Shown here: positions 1 to 11,945 of the stretch, piece by piece
Layout: each line of letters starts with the position of its first letter
Position numbering within the stretch: position 1 is the stretch's first letter
NCBI GenBank assembly: GCA_027596075.1
Contig: JADGJC010000078.1
Span: 81,429 to 145,428, forward strand
Length of the DNA: 64,000 nt
Direction: 5' to 3'
Origin: Rhizophlyctis rosea
Taxonomy: Eukaryota; Chytridiomycota; Chytridiomycetes; Rhizophlyctidales; Rhizophlyctidaceae
Notes under the pieces: model-generated
Database searches by the model: none
The model's input: the letters and a program-made list of their open reading frames with translations, nothing else
Told to the model about the DNA's origin: nothing
Program-made: the position numbers and the translations under genes

Positions 1-120
1 CCACGCTCTCGGCCAGTGTCCCCCCCCCCCCCTGGCGCTTGTCAGCCCGCCCGGCCCCGGGGGGCGCGCCCCCCCGCGCCCACTGGAGGTGGGGAAGGAT
101 CAACGGAGCAAAGCACTAGG
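1..120. other. GC-rich low-complexity window edge
   Basis: The first ~105 bases are very GC-rich, with a run of 14 C at the start and further C and G runs, unlike the roughly 50% GC sequence that follows. No reading frame or RNA is recognised. It may be a simple-sequence tract or an assembly edge. From here to about 650 no gene is seen. Confidence 0.4.
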
Positions 121-650
121 TAACTCCCATCTAGTTTTTGTATATTCTTGAAAAGCATTGAACAGTAAGAAAAGCATCACTGTCCCATATTGGCATGAGT
201 TTAGTCTCCCAATCATTGCTCGAGTAATGATAAGGTTTCGTAACTATCATTGAGGCCTGGATGTTTATGAGCCGGGGTGGGAGATTGTACCCCCACATAT
301 TCCCACGTATAGAGAAATTCTAGACTTCAAGCAGCTGCTTGTATGATGTGTGGTCAATCTCCTCCTTGACGTCGAGTGGCAAGGTTCTATTTCGCAACGC
401 TCTTCAAGTGAATCCGATGCACCTCGCCATAACTCTCACATCATCAATTGGCGCTGTCTGTCATATCAGCATAACATGGCAGACATGGAGATTGTTCTAT
501 TGAATCTGCGTGGGACGCAGCCTACTGATATAGACAAAGAAAGCGCAATTGTCAAAAGGAGCAAAAGGGGCGAAGTTCAAAGGAGTTAATTGTCAGATAT
601 GATATTGTACTATAAGCTATGTACCATGTGATATGTCAATCTCTGTCCCA

Positions 651-1210
651 TCATTCCTCCAGGGAAAACGAAGCTTGTGCCGCATCATCTGTAAGCAGGA
701 TCAATACATTCCACAGAGGGCCGGTTGGATATTTGGAATTTCTCAGTCAAAAAGTCGCTAATGCACTAAAACTCACCTAAACGCAACTTCGCAACATCCG
801 GCAACGCATTGGCGGATGTTGAGGTACCACGGATGCCCTCAAGAACTCGCGGCTTCAGCTTACCAATCCGTGCAACACTATTCAATATATTCCCAATCTC
901 ATGTCCGGTAGAATATAAAGCCTCGCCCAACTCCTGGTTGAACCATTCGAGACGGTGGCGGTAAGTCTGAATTGAACGTGAGAGACAGCGACGAGCCACT
1001 TGGCCTGGTGGGAGTCCACGATGGTATGAAAAGCAACATTTAACAACTGCATAACCCCCACTTGTGCTTCCCCTCAACCCTTCCATCGGTACGTGGATGG
1101 AAGCCAGTAGTGAGAAATTGCGATACAAGCAGTTCTGCTTTGGCAGCCTTCAACACTTGTGCCACCAATCCGGGCCTGCAGTTTATGTAATCATCTGTGA
1201 CGGAATCCTT
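651..1210 (-). pseudogene. decayed retrotransposon integrase trace (Ty3/gypsy-like)
   Basis: On the minus strand, bases 1102-1078 encode FHPRTDGR, which resembles the (Y/F)HPQTDGQ motif of LTR-retrotransposon integrases. It is preceded by a helix-like stretch and followed, in a shifted frame, by a segment with the pattern 'VDSHQAKW' that fits the downstream part of the integrase core. A third frame gives 'GKLKPRVLEG', like the segment after the core. The pieces lie in different frames with stops between them, so no intact protein is encoded. An alternative reading is the 3' end of a cellular gene: a donor (gtgagt) at 776 joined to an exon ending at a stop at 651 would give a smooth C-terminus. 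No LTRs or reverse transcriptase were found nearby. Assignment rests on short motifs and is tentative. Confidence 0.35.
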
Positions 1211-1785
1211 GCACATATTGCACTTTTCATCGGACGTTAATCCTGCAATGGAGCATGATTACATCTGAGGCAGCTGATATCCATTGAGGCCTTTTCGGAA
1301 ATGAGCAAGCAACGGCTTTCAAGCCAATCATGTTCCTGATGTCACATGAACCATCCGAGTCCTGCTCTCTTTCCCGACCGGGGTAGTGAAAGTTTTCCAT
1401 ATGTCTCAAAGAGGAATTCGCCGGTCTGAAAACTTGCGTGTATTGCATAGATGAGGATGTGTGTCATAATTTCGCCACGACACGTCACAGACATCGTCAC
1501 CTGAAAAAGTCGTATGTCATTCTCACAAGGCAACTCAGGCGCTGGCAATCACATGCGGCGTGCATTCTCCTGGCAGTTTGGAAAAGATACATACATGGGA
1601 TTCGCTGCTAAGATTTACTCCCCAGCCCCCCTATAATTCTCATTCAGCAACTACCTTCCAAATTCGTCGTCGCTCTTTACCTTACTCAGTTCCTCCCAAG
1701 CAAAAGGTACGTTATGAACATATAAGTTGATGCTCGACTGAAGCGCTAAAACGACATACCGCCCCAATTCCAAAGTCAAAACACA
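1211..1785. other. no gene recognised
   Basis: Only short overlapping frames are open on both strands and none shows a family motif. The last ~150 bases are the presumed promoter and leader of the F-box-like gene that starts at 1786. Confidence 0.4.
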
Positions 1786-2562
1786 ATGTCCTCCTCAAAC
1801 AACCCCTTCAAGACTCACAACTTCCCTCCTGAAATCGTCAACCGCATCTTCATCGATTACATTGGCGACTACCTTACAGTCGAAGGACTCACAGCTGAAT
1901 ACGCCAGCCTACGTCTTATCGACAAGTTCTTCAATGCCGCCTTGCGTCCGCTCCAACGTTCATTAGCTACAGCTGTAGCTACTTACTGCGTCAGGTTAGT
2001 TCAAATTTGTTTACCACTGATGCATGGACCGCCATTGATGATCACGGACTAAAGGGAGACTTCAACGATAGGCTTTTCAAGCAATGCCTGGATCAAGATG
2101 TGGAAACCACCGTCCCTTTCGTCTCACTGCCTTACATCAAGAAGCACCCTCAATTGTTGCTCAACCCAATGCTCCCAATCGCCTTCGTTCCGGCGTTCTT
2201 TATCCGCTCGGTTTATTGTAGCTCCCGGTTCCCCATTCCCAGAAAGGTGATGGAGGTGACACATCAACAATTGAGTCGCCTGAGGTTCTCTCAACGAGCA
2301 TCCAAGTATTCCGTTCAAGGACAAGGATGTTGACTTCATTACTTGGTCCAACCTATGGCAGGTCATTGATTTGAATGGGTATGGGGATTGGGAATACCCC
2401 GAATTGGTTGGTGAGGTGCTTATTATGAAGAATATCGCATGTGAGGGGTTATACTATGGGACAGCGGATGATGATGACGACTGGACATGGGTGCTCTCGT
2501 TCGATAAAGGGGAGCAATTCATCTTGCTTAGCAGCTCTGATTACCATCACCACGAACGGTGA
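1786..2562 (+). CDS. F-box-like protein, paralogue 1 (frame broken once)
   Basis: Exon 1 (1786-1994, 209 nt) encodes an F-box-like helix block beginning FPPEIVNRIFIDYIGDYL. The 209-nt length and the phase-2 intron that follows match the paralogue at 10826, so the intron position is conserved. The acceptor is probably at 2070-2071 and exon 2 continues through KKHPQLLLNPMLP, shared by the family. Near 2303-2310 the homologous frame moves by one base, after which IPFKDKDVDFITWSNLWQV continues to a stop at 2562. F-box proteins typically recruit substrates to SCF ubiquitin ligases; here only the N-terminal motif supports that, and the remainder is a family seen only in this window. One inserted base, a missed intron or real decay would each explain the frame change. 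Confidence 0.55.
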
Positions 2563-2954
2563 CCCCGGGTGCGGCATTTGTGACTCCTGGGGGCTGGAAT
2601 GGGTTGGTGATGAGAGCGGAGGTTCAGTATCGGAGCTTTTGCAGTGTGTAGAATCTGTCTATATGTAGTGAAGCACAATGTTCTTTCATACTTCAGAAAA
2701 ATGGTGCCAGCGCCTAACAAGTGCAGGATCCTGATCAATGTGACCAAATCGGGCCTGTGGCTCGGTGAACAATCCATTTCTTCGCACCATAGGAAGTAGA
2801 CATGCAGAATCAATGCTGCTCCCCCAATGTGGGCTTCTAAACTGCATACCCTAAAACTACTTGCAGATCAATTTTGCCCTAATGTAGCGCTTCGGAAGCG
2901 CATACACTCCAACCGCTTACATTTGACCAACTGCCTAACTAAAGCACTTCAATA

Positions 2955-4360
2955 TCACCATAACCGTTGCACCACAAAGTGCACTACCCCTATCACCACA
3001 GCCAATCCCACCATCCCCCTCATATCTACCCCTCCACTCATCCCAGCAGCCGAAGTAGATGCTTTAGTGGAATCAGACTCCTCGTCCGGCGCGCCCTTAA
3101 ACTTCACAGGATCCCATTTTCCGTCCTTCCATTGCTGATTCCTTCCATACACTTTGGTCAGATCCAGCTGTGCAAGGTCGCACGTCGTTGCAATTCCCTG
3201 CGAACATCGCCGAGTGTATGCATCTACAGCAGTGGAGTTTGTTGAATTGAAGAACATGCTTATGGAGGATATCAGGAGAGTTGCGTCGTGGCTGGTGGGC
3301 CGCCGCTCCAGTATTGGTTTCCTAGAACGGATTGTGGAAAGAAAGTTGCATCAATGTTGGTCCGTGAGGTCTGTCAGTCAATAATAACTTGAAGTCTTTC
3401 GCTTTGAAGAGAGTCGGCTACCATACCATTACTCCAATTATCCCAATAAACAGCGCCTCCAACATTAGGGACATGGCTATTCATAGCCAACAACATCACA
3501 TCATCGACATAGAAATTCACGACATTATTCAACCAATCGAATCGGTATGTGTGAAAATCGTCCGATAGGTCGTGAGGTAGTCTTGTCACATTCAATGTAT
3601 CCTTCGTCGGCGTAACGCCATCAGCAAGATATTTGACAAGTTGCAAGACAAAGTTGATCTCGTGGTTCGCATTGTCTTTGCTCAAGACTTCCATGTCGAT
3701 TTCGTTTGCGTCGTCGTGGTAGTAGAAGAAACCTGCGCAAACTCCTGAGATTTTGGAGACCTGGCATTTTGGGGTGGCGGAGAGTGATGTTCAAAGCCTT
3801 TCTTGATACAAACATGCAAATGCTACCAAATGGAGCTCACGCATGTCTACCTTCATCGTCGTCCGGTAAGTGCCGTAAAGCATATCATTTCGCACGGTAT
3901 TGACTTGTGCTCCATTGACTTCCGCGCCGGATGCGCTTTGGCCGCCGGGAACCAAGAGATCAAGGTACCCATTCTGAATCCGGGAATTCTCAGGCAGGTA
4001 TACTCGCGCCGAATTCTACCATTGTAAATGGCCAACATCAATGACGGCAATATAACAAAAAGGAAGACATTGCATCAATTGAGATGCATTGAATACACCG
4101 TCAAAAAGGTTTTGCGCAAAAGACAAGTGCGATGTCTCACATTGGGATTTGGTATTCTCAATATCGGCGCAATTGCATCGGGACTTGCCGCAACACTAGC
4201 AAATTTTAGAAAACGACAAAATCAACGCATCTTGCCATACTCGTCCCTGCTCGTCCCTGTAACCGCAGTTGCAGGTGGCGGCGATTCGCGACACATGGAA
4301 ATGGAGTAGGGATAGGATGAGCAAAAGGGTGAATGTACTAGGCACGGATTGATGATTCAT
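2955..4360 (-). CDS. GH16 family glycoside hydrolase, secreted, probably GPI-anchored
   Basis: The proposed start at 4360 gives a signal peptide with a TFTLLLILSLL core, then ATCNCGYRDEQGRVW, typical of the mature start of fungal GH16 proteins. An exon around 4010-3850 (NSARVYLPENS...LYGTYRTTMK) splices in phase 0 over a short intron to VSKISGVCAGFFYYHDDANE. That exon contains EIDME, the GH16 catalytic motif with two glutamates around an aspartate. The fold continues with FHTYRFDWL and GGAVYWDNWSNG. The C-terminus ends in a hydrophobic stretch after a Ser/Gly-rich linker, as expected for a GPI-attachment signal. Such enzymes cleave or transfer beta-glucan or chitin-glucan links in the wall. 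Two problems remain: in-frame TAG codons lie between the signal-peptide exon and NSARVYL, so another intron or decay is implied, and one base seems missing near 3290. Confidence 0.7.
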
Positions 4361-4909
4361 TGAGTTCACATGTAAAGGGGCGGCGAAAAGATGTATAAGA
4401 ATGGGACCCCACAAATGCCCCACATGTATAAATCGGAATCATTCATGTTTCAACGAAATCTGACCGGAGTGATCGGCCCTTGTGAGGGGGTGATTGTCCG
4501 CAGGACTGGGATCCAGTTCTGGAAGATATGTCACCATTGGCTCGATCGTTGCTTAATCGTCTTTTATCACTGTTCTCGCCCACCATACTTACTCGATTGT
4601 AGATTTCGCTACGAACTACATATCCGCCTCTGATTGCCGACTGAGACTGAACGAGTGTCTGTAGTCAAGGATTCCATTGCGTTTTCAAGGGACATAACGG
4701 GGTGAAAGGGAGTATATATGATGCGAGTCATTCCTGAAATGTTGAATTTGGAAAGTGCACATTCGGGACTCGTGTGTTAGATTTAGCAATGTCAGGCTTG
4801 TGAATCATATACATCAGTATGCATCCGATCGACCAAAAATAAATATATATAATGTACAATATATCTACATGTTCCAACTCCAAACCGATACACGTTCCCC
4901 TCAATCAGA
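4361..4909. other. no gene recognised between GH16 and galE
   Basis: About 550 bases hold the presumed GH16 promoter and the 3' flank of galE. The AT-rich stretch near 4840-4865 is the only visible compositional feature. Confidence 0.4.
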
Positions 4910-6036
4910 CTACCCATTAGGGTTTTCGCTTGTCCACCTCCATGCATCACGGCACATGTCTTCAACGGTCGTTTCCGCTTTCCACTGCAACACCTTGCCC
5001 GCTAGAGCAGGGTTAGCCACCACCTGAGCAACATCCCCAACACGTCTGGGAGCCTCCTTCCACGGGATGGGCATCCCCGCGACGCTCGCCATGTTCGCAA
5101 TCATCGACAAGACCGATGTACCTTCACCCGTACCCATGTTGAACACCTTGCACCCGCCCTTCGCATTAGCTACTAATCCGTCCGCATATCGCAGCGCCGC
5201 AATATGACCTTTCGCCAAATCAACGACATGGATAAAGTCCCGCACCCCACCACCATCTTCAGTCGGCCAATCCAATCCGGTCACATCCAGATGCGAACGT
5301 TTGTTCTGTGCAACCTGCAAAACCAATGGCATGAGATTGCCAGGCACACCCGTGGGGTCCTCACCAATCCTGCCGCTCTCATGTGCGCCAACTGGATTGA
5401 AGTAGCGAAGAATCACAGCTCCAAATTCGGGCATCGCGACGCAATGGTCTTGAATGAGGTGTTCAATCATGAGCTTGGACCGGCCGTACGGGTTTGCGGG
5501 GTGAGGGGCATGAGTTTCCGGTATGAGTTTGACGTCAGCTGCTGGGGTTCCGTATACAGCCGCGGTGGATGAGAAGACGATTCGGGAAACGTTGTGGCGC
5601 TGCATGGCCATAAGGAGGGAGAGGGATCCAGCAACATTTACTTGGTAGTAATCCAAAGGGATGCTCACCGATTCCGGGGCAGACTTGAGCGCGGCGAAGT
5701 GAATAACGGCGAAGATTTGGTGAGCGGTGAAGATCTTGTCGAGAAGCTTGGCATCTTGGATGTTGCCCTCGTAGAATGGGATCTCGCAGGAAGTGAGTTC
5801 ACTGATACGATGTAAGGATTCCCGGGAGGAATTGCTGAGGTTATCAATAACGACGACTTTGTAGTTTTGCTGTGTTCCACAAAGTACGTACATGAGCCTA
5901 GATTTTTTGAAGAACAGCAGCGGCATTAACCCACCTGCAAAAGCTCCAGAACGGTGTGAGAACCAATGTATCCCGCACCGCCAGTCACCAGGACATAGCG
6001 AGCAGCTTGAGGACGCTTTTCGTATGAAACTGGCAT
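4910..6036 (-). CDS. galE: UDP-glucose 4-epimerase
   Basis: Interconverts UDP-glucose and UDP-galactose in the cytosol, linking galactose use to supply of UDP-galactose for glycans. It is encoded by two exons, 6036-5935 and 5869-4910, giving 353 residues, the usual length for single-domain GalE. The start at 6036 gives MPVSYEKRPQ just before the Rossmann strand. The NAD-binding glycine motif GGAGYIGS lies near residue 20. The catalytic triad is visible as SSTAAVYG plus YGRSK (Tyr-X3-Lys), and RYFNPVGAH and RDFIHVVDLA are family signatures. The intron is phase 0 and sits directly after the first beta-alpha unit. Both exons are open with no irregularity. The gene is not fused to an aldose 1-epimerase domain as in yeast Gal10. 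Confidence 0.95.
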
Positions 6037-7425
6037 TCTCACCAAGGATGTGGTTGAACTTTGATCTGACAGAATATTCCCACACCGACCATCCCGCAAT
6101 TTAAAAGAATCCGACAGAAGAGTATCTGTCGCCTTGTAGATATAAAGAAACCTTCCATCTTCACTGCTTACCATATCCGCCGCTAGCCGCTCAAATTTAG
6201 ATCATTTCCGCGGTGCGCAACCCTCGGAGTACCGGTAGATCCCCTCCGGTAACGGAAGAAGCCCAGACCCCCATTCCTGCAATGGGAATATACCCGCCGC
6301 TCCAAATACCGGCGGAACTCTGCGGTGTTTGAGGCATCTGAAGATGCCCCCATCGATACTATGAGAGTTTACCTACTATGATTTTGCTAGGACAGGACCT
6401 TGCCGCAGTATCTGTCTGAAAAAATTTGAGGTGTGTCAAGGACCATAGTTTGTGTTTTTTAGCCGGAAGCTAGCAGATCAAGCGGCCTAGACCAGTGTCT
6501 GTCACTTCAACTGTGATGCAGCGGTTGTGCATGTATGACCCTTAGTAAGATCTTTGCGTCTCAGTTAGGTATGTACTATGTGAGGTTAGCTACCACGCCT
6601 AACCAGTCGCATCTATCCGGATGCACATATCTTGGGCCCACAACTAGAGAAATTTTGTAAGAGACTTGTTGTGTCTCTTCTCAGATGTCTCAACCGACAC
6701 TGGTTACGGCCTAAACTTGTCAAAATCAGGAAGTTTTCTCTCGGTACAAAACTGTTCAGAGCGGGTCTGGACTTAGCCATCTTGAGTAGCCCTCCATGGA
6801 AGATTTCTACGCTCGGACTGGACGATCCGTCGCTTCTTCACAATCCGCCATGGTGAAAATAGACGACGGTTACTGCGCAGTCCGTATTGCCGTTTTGGCG
6901 GTTATATTTGGAACCTGAGTATACGACGATCTTGACAGTGGTCTGGACTTCCTGATCTTGAGTAACCTTTCCATGAAAGATTTCTTCACCGGATGGTGGA
7001 CAATTCGATACATCTTCTCGGTCCCGCAATAGTGAGTAGAGACGAACGGTAAGTGCTGACGGACTGCCGTTTTTTTTTTCGATGGTTATATTTGGATCCT
7101 GACTCTTCCATCATCGGCGCAGGTGCTTTTGGATCATGGGCCGGATACTTGCAAGCAATCACCACACAATGACTTAGTGTCGCTCAGCGCACTATGTTAG
7201 CGCAAAACTTTGCGGGAACGTTATCGATGTATATAAGATGCAGGGGACCAACTCCCTTGTGTCAAACCACACATCCGCACCTCGCCCTTCCGTCTCCCAA
7301 TCTCATCCCCTACACCCCTTCCCGCTCTCTCCCTTCCGTCTTCCCCCTTCCTTCTTTCCCACGAGCTCCTGCTCGTTCCTTCTTCCTCCCCTCTTGCACT
7401 TCCCCTTCCAGCGGTATCCGAAGAG
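6037..7425. other. intergenic, with an imperfect direct repeat
   Basis: No coding frame is convincing across about 1.4 kb. The interval contains the duplicated segment listed separately (6764-6918 and 6940-7103) and, just before the GT2 gene, a pyrimidine-rich leader from about 7300 to 7410 typical of a fungal core promoter. Confidence 0.5.
6764..7103 (+). repeat. two-copy imperfect direct repeat, ~176-bp spacing
   Basis: Copy 1 (6764-6918) and copy 2 (6940-7103) share ggtctggactt at the left, atcttgagta in the middle and ggttatatttgga at the right, with the order preserved and substitutions between. Copy 2 contains a T run that copy 1 lacks. There are no terminal inverted repeats that I can see. 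It looks like an old local duplication. Confidence 0.6.
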
Positions 7426-9852
7426 ATGGTTAGCGCCAATACTCACCTGATGACTTCGGTCGATGAAGCTTATGCAGCCGCCCGCACGTTGACGTGGCTG
7501 TGGACAATCGTGTCTTTGATTTCCATGATTATGGTGTTTGCGAATCTTTTTATTGTCGCGGTCATCTGTCCCGTGCTTAGTATCTTCATGAGGAGGAGTC
7601 ATCGTATTGGTATGGGTTGATTGTGTTGAACAATATGAACGAGGGAATGTTCTTACAGTCGGTAATAGGTCTTCTCCTTCGCTTGTGGATCATGGGTGGT
7701 GTGGTTTGCATCGCGTTGAGTTACGGATTTTATTACGTGTAAGTTGAGTGTTGAACGTTCCATAGTTGAACGTCCCTAGTCCGTGCTCACATACATGTTA
7801 TCAGGTGGACGCAAAGCGCGGGTCAACACTGGCAGAGCAAACTTTGGGACATTTCCGGTAGATTCCAACCGACTCTCACTGCTGGAACCATCAGTACAGT
7901 CTTCGGCGTTTTGGCCACCCTCTTCATCGCAACCCGCGAAGCCATCTTGGTCGTCATCTTCTTCCCCTTTGTGAAGTGGCCGCGTCCCCTGCGTCGCACA
8001 CAGGTCACCGTTGAAGACTCAGACGCAACGGTGCGCGCTCAGCTCGAAGATGAGAGCCGGCAAGTCTCTGAAGCAGTTCGGGAAGGGCGACGGGAAGTTA
8101 CGGATGGTGAAACTAGCGTTCAACGCAATCTTAGCATCCGACGCGCCCGCAGCCTCAAACGCGTTCGTTTCCCCAAGGATGCCATAAAGGAAGAGACCGT
8201 TTCCAAAAACGCCAAATCCCACATCTTCATCATCGTCTGCCATAACTTCAGTGCGATCCTCCCCGGAACCCTTGCAGTGTCCTGCGCTGCAACACGCCCG
8301 GTTCCGTTTACATCGCCGATAACGGTTCTTCGGAAGAAGAGATCAAGAAGACCGAAGAGATTTGTTGGGAGATCAGTAACCAATATCTTTGTCAACATGG
8401 CTATGAATCCTTCGACGACATCCCCGTGCCTGGTCCTATCAACGTCAGTCACTGTACCGTCGGAAGCAAGAACCTTTCCCAGTTCATGGTTGGCTTTCTG
8501 GTGGCGGAGAAGAATCGCGACGTTCAGTTTGTCACTATCATGGATGACGATACTTTGATTCCGGAGGATTGGCAGTTGGATGAGTTATTGAAAATTTCCG
8601 CCTTGACCAACAAACTCAATGCCTGGCCTATCCCCTCTATGTCGCCAACAGTCAGGAGAATCTACGGACTCTCGCTCAGGATTTTGAATGTAAGCATCCG
8701 ATTACTCGTTCGTGTTCGAAGATCTTTTGCCTTTTACTTATCACGTACAATCACCCTCTTTATAGACCGTGTTTCAATGTACATGCGCAAATGTCAAGAA
8801 TCGACGGGCACTGCACTCTTTGCTTCAGGCGGTATCGCATCCTGGAAACTCGAGGTCTACTCGATGCCCTCCACGTCCACGACGGAATGTTCACGCCCGA
8901 AGATCTCCAACTGGGTCTAAACCTCCATACCCGCTACAACGAACCAAAGTTCACCCCTGTGGCCAACTTCACCGGCGCCATTGTCAGAAATGACGGAAAT
9001 TGGAAAGTCCGCGTGTGTCATTACAACGTCGGCACCGTCGCACCCGTTCACTTCATGCACATCACCCACATTCTCCCTCGCGCCCTTTGCAAGTACATCA
9101 AACCTTGCAATTGCGGCGAGAACTCTTTGTGGAAACAACGGAAATTCTGGGAGTCGGGTCGGTTCCGTTATCCTTGGCGTCTCCTTACCTCCATCTTCCA
9201 CCGCACCAAATTCAGCCATCGCAACACCTGGGCCGCTAAGATTTGGATGATTGACATGTTGGTCGCCACATTGAATGACTGGGTCATCTTCGCAGTGCAA
9301 CCTTACATCTTCATTACTGCCGCGAGCTTCACCCTCTACGGTATCGTGGTCTTGTCCCTCTTCAGCTTCCAGCTCATGTGTTACTCGCTCTTCTTCCTCC
9401 GATTGTACTTCGATGGTCGAGCCCCTCGCGTGCCCTACGAGCTCATGGTCATGTACCCCTTGATGTACTCCATCCCTTCAGCTTTCATTATCAAGATCCC
9501 GATCATGTTTTGGAGTGTTCTGTATTACATACCCTTCGTACACAACACCCCCACCATGCGGAGACGGCTGAGAGAGGGGAACATGCCCTCTTTGACAGGC
9601 AACTGGTTCGCCAGCGCAGACTTTGATAAGTTGGCCGTCGGAAGTAGGGCGTTGTGTGAGGAGATGCACCAGATGCGTCATGGGAAACAGAAGGTCGTCC
9701 AGGGCAGGAAATGGGATGTCGAGATGGGGAGTACGGATAGTCTGGAGACATATGGTTCTGGCGTGTCGGATGAGACCAACAGTAGTGATGGGACTGCGGT
9801 CGACCTCTCAATAGGTGGGAAGCTTCGGGCGGATAGCCAGGAGACACTGTGA
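7426..9852 (+). CDS. GT2-family membrane polysaccharide synthase (three apparent frame breaks)
   Basis: A processive family 2 glycosyltransferase that would polymerise a nucleotide-sugar at the plasma membrane. Exons 7426-7609, 7669-7738 and 7805 onward, plus an intron at about 8690-8767, give N-terminal membrane helices and then a GT-A domain. The domain shows IFIIVCHN, VYIADNGSSEEE, VTIMDDDTLIPEDW (the metal/UDP-binding aspartates), TGTALFASGG and MFTPEDLQLG (ED motif). Four or more hydrophobic helices follow. The product and donor sugar cannot be told from sequence; hyaluronan-, chitin- and cellulose-synthase-like enzymes share this layout. Alignment of motifs needs a one-base gain at three places (about 8270, 8585 and 8852), so the copy is either a recent pseudogene or carries assembly errors. 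Each break falls inside an otherwise well-conserved segment. Confidence 0.75.
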
Positions 9853-10825
9853 AGGGACTAGAAAAAACTCCTGCAATATTTATACACAAGTAACTTAACC
9901 TGTAATCAAGTGCTTCAATGCAGCCGAATAGTACAATACTATACCATACTACATCAGAAAGACGATCCATCAGTTTCCATTGGAGACATTGTCAATGTAT
10001 GTGTTGAATCTCTCGGACACCAGATATGCAGCACCTTCCACAAACCGCACTTCATCCCGCCGCGAAAGTCACAAACGACGAATTTTAAGGGTCCATACTT
10101 GTACAGGTGGTGATGGCTAAAATCCCGCTCTTCTATCCCTAATAAGAACTCTTCAAATCATACAAAGTCAATGAGTTCATCTTATGTTTTCGCCAATGCC
10201 CTGCAAAACCGACCCTACTCCAATCTGCGGCCATCCCATTCATGCCATGTGAAGTCATCCGCGGAACCCTTATGGCAGATCGAATACTTATCTACCGAAT
10301 GCAAACGGTTGAGCAATTTCCAGTGAAGGCTTCATTTCCTGCAAGCATTTTGGTAATTCCACTGATAAATTTTGGATTGTTATGAGGCAAGCAAAGATCC
10401 TTCGCTCGGTTACAAGTTCACAACTAAGGTACCCAACCAGCGACACAAACGGTCCATGCGCTATAAGACCGTCGCGCAATGCAACATGCTCATAAGAAGC
10501 GAGTCCCATTATGATGCGGTTGGTGGAACGATCGAGCTAGTCGATCAGCAGATCATCATAGCCATTTTTCAGGCCACCAATACGTCCAAGATGGCGGCAA
10601 ATACCCGATTCCTCGAGAGATCGTGATAATTCGTGCACACAACAAAACTTGAAACGTGCACGGACCCGGCTCCAACTTCAGTTTGCTATGAATGAAGGCA
10701 CGCATCCCAGCCTGTAATAAAGTTGCAGCGGGTAGTTTTCGTTGGTGTACAAGGTAAAAACACCATTACCACGTCCCATTTCGTCCAGGCTTGCTCATAC
10801 CTCTTCACAACCAGAGCTTTGAACG
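9853..10825. other. no gene recognised
   Basis: About 970 bases with small overlapping frames on both strands and no recognisable motif or repeat. It contains the 3' flank of the GT2 gene and the promoter of the next F-box-like gene. Confidence 0.4.
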
Positions 10826-11607
10826 ATGACGGACTCCGACGGCCCCTTCCACAGATACACACTTCCTCCTGAGCTCATCAACCACATCTTCATCCACTAC
10901 ATCGGAGATTACCTCACTCTCCATGCCTTTACCGCCGAATACGCCGATCTCTGCCTCGTCAACAAGCTGTTCAATAAAGCTCTGCGTCCTCTGCATCGGC
11001 AGATGGCCAAAGCATTGGCCACAGTATGCATCACGTAAGCTGTGATTCACATCCCCTTCAATGCAATTGTCAAACGAGGGTGACGGTGCTCTAAAGGATG
11101 CTGTTTCTGCCCCTCAGAGCCAACGACGATGCACTACGGACCGTCGAACATCCCCAAATTTTATTGAACCCCGGGTTTCCGACATCCTTCATCTTGAGTA
11201 TGTTGCTTCAGACCGGAACCTACTACCCAGATACGTTCTACGAGACCACGCCCATCAAGGCATCTTGTCGACACCTCCACGACTTGAATTGTACAGGCCG
11301 CCGAGAATCGAAATCTCATACATGGACGTGTCAGGACAAATACCATTTGATAGCATCCAATTCACGGCAGCTGGTTAGTATGGAGCCATGTTGGGCAGTT
11401 GAAGATGTGCTTGTTCTGGAGAAAATAGTGATGGACAAGGAATCTCGTGCGGAAGACTGCGCATGCCACAACATAGCTAGCAAATGGGAGTGGGCATTGC
11501 TCCATCCGGTGTTGAACTACAGACAATCAATCCGTCTGTTGTCTGATGCTGAACTGGTGTTTGTGACGTGCTCCTGTAATGATACAGTCGGCTCTACGAG
11601 CGAATGA
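10826..11607 (+). CDS. F-box-like protein, paralogue 2 (intact)
   Basis: Two exons, 10826-11034 and 11118-11607, encode 232 residues. Exon 1 is 209 nt and ends in phase 2, identical in length and phase to paralogue 1. It begins with an F-box-like block, LPPELINHIFIHYIGDYL, then TAEYADLCLVNKLFNKALRP. Exon 2 carries the family stretch VEHPQILLNP and a C-terminal block SIRLLSDAELVFVTCSCND that aligns with the other two copies. The intron is 83 nt with gtaagc and ctcag ends. Role in SCF-type ubiquitin ligation is inferred from the F-box-like motif only; no substrate-binding repeat (LRR, WD40, Kelch) is visible. This is the only copy of the three with an uninterrupted frame. Confidence 0.6.
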
Positions 11608-11945
11608 TCATTGCGGCACATAGGCGAGTCGAGGAAGCAAATAGCAATGGAACGTCCCCCGTAAATCCGCGGGATAACTCATCAGCATGAACGGAGAGGA
11701 CGCGCATACGACCTAGCCTGGCGTGCTTGTTTGTAATATCAGGGTCCGTCTGCTCACGGATCGAGGGCTTGAACGTACAAAACATGTGACCAGCACGGTC
11801 ACTGACACAACATTGGCTAACAACAGCTGTTCCAAAAGTGCTCTCCCTCATGACAAAACACAAATGGACATCAAACGAAAGGATGTTCCATTACTTCTCC
11901 ATTGATACAGTCTGTAATCTATAGACGCCGCTCTACTTCCAAACT
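11608..11945. other. no gene recognised
   Basis: A 338-base gap between convergent genes. No open frame with family features and no clear repeat. Confidence 0.4.
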
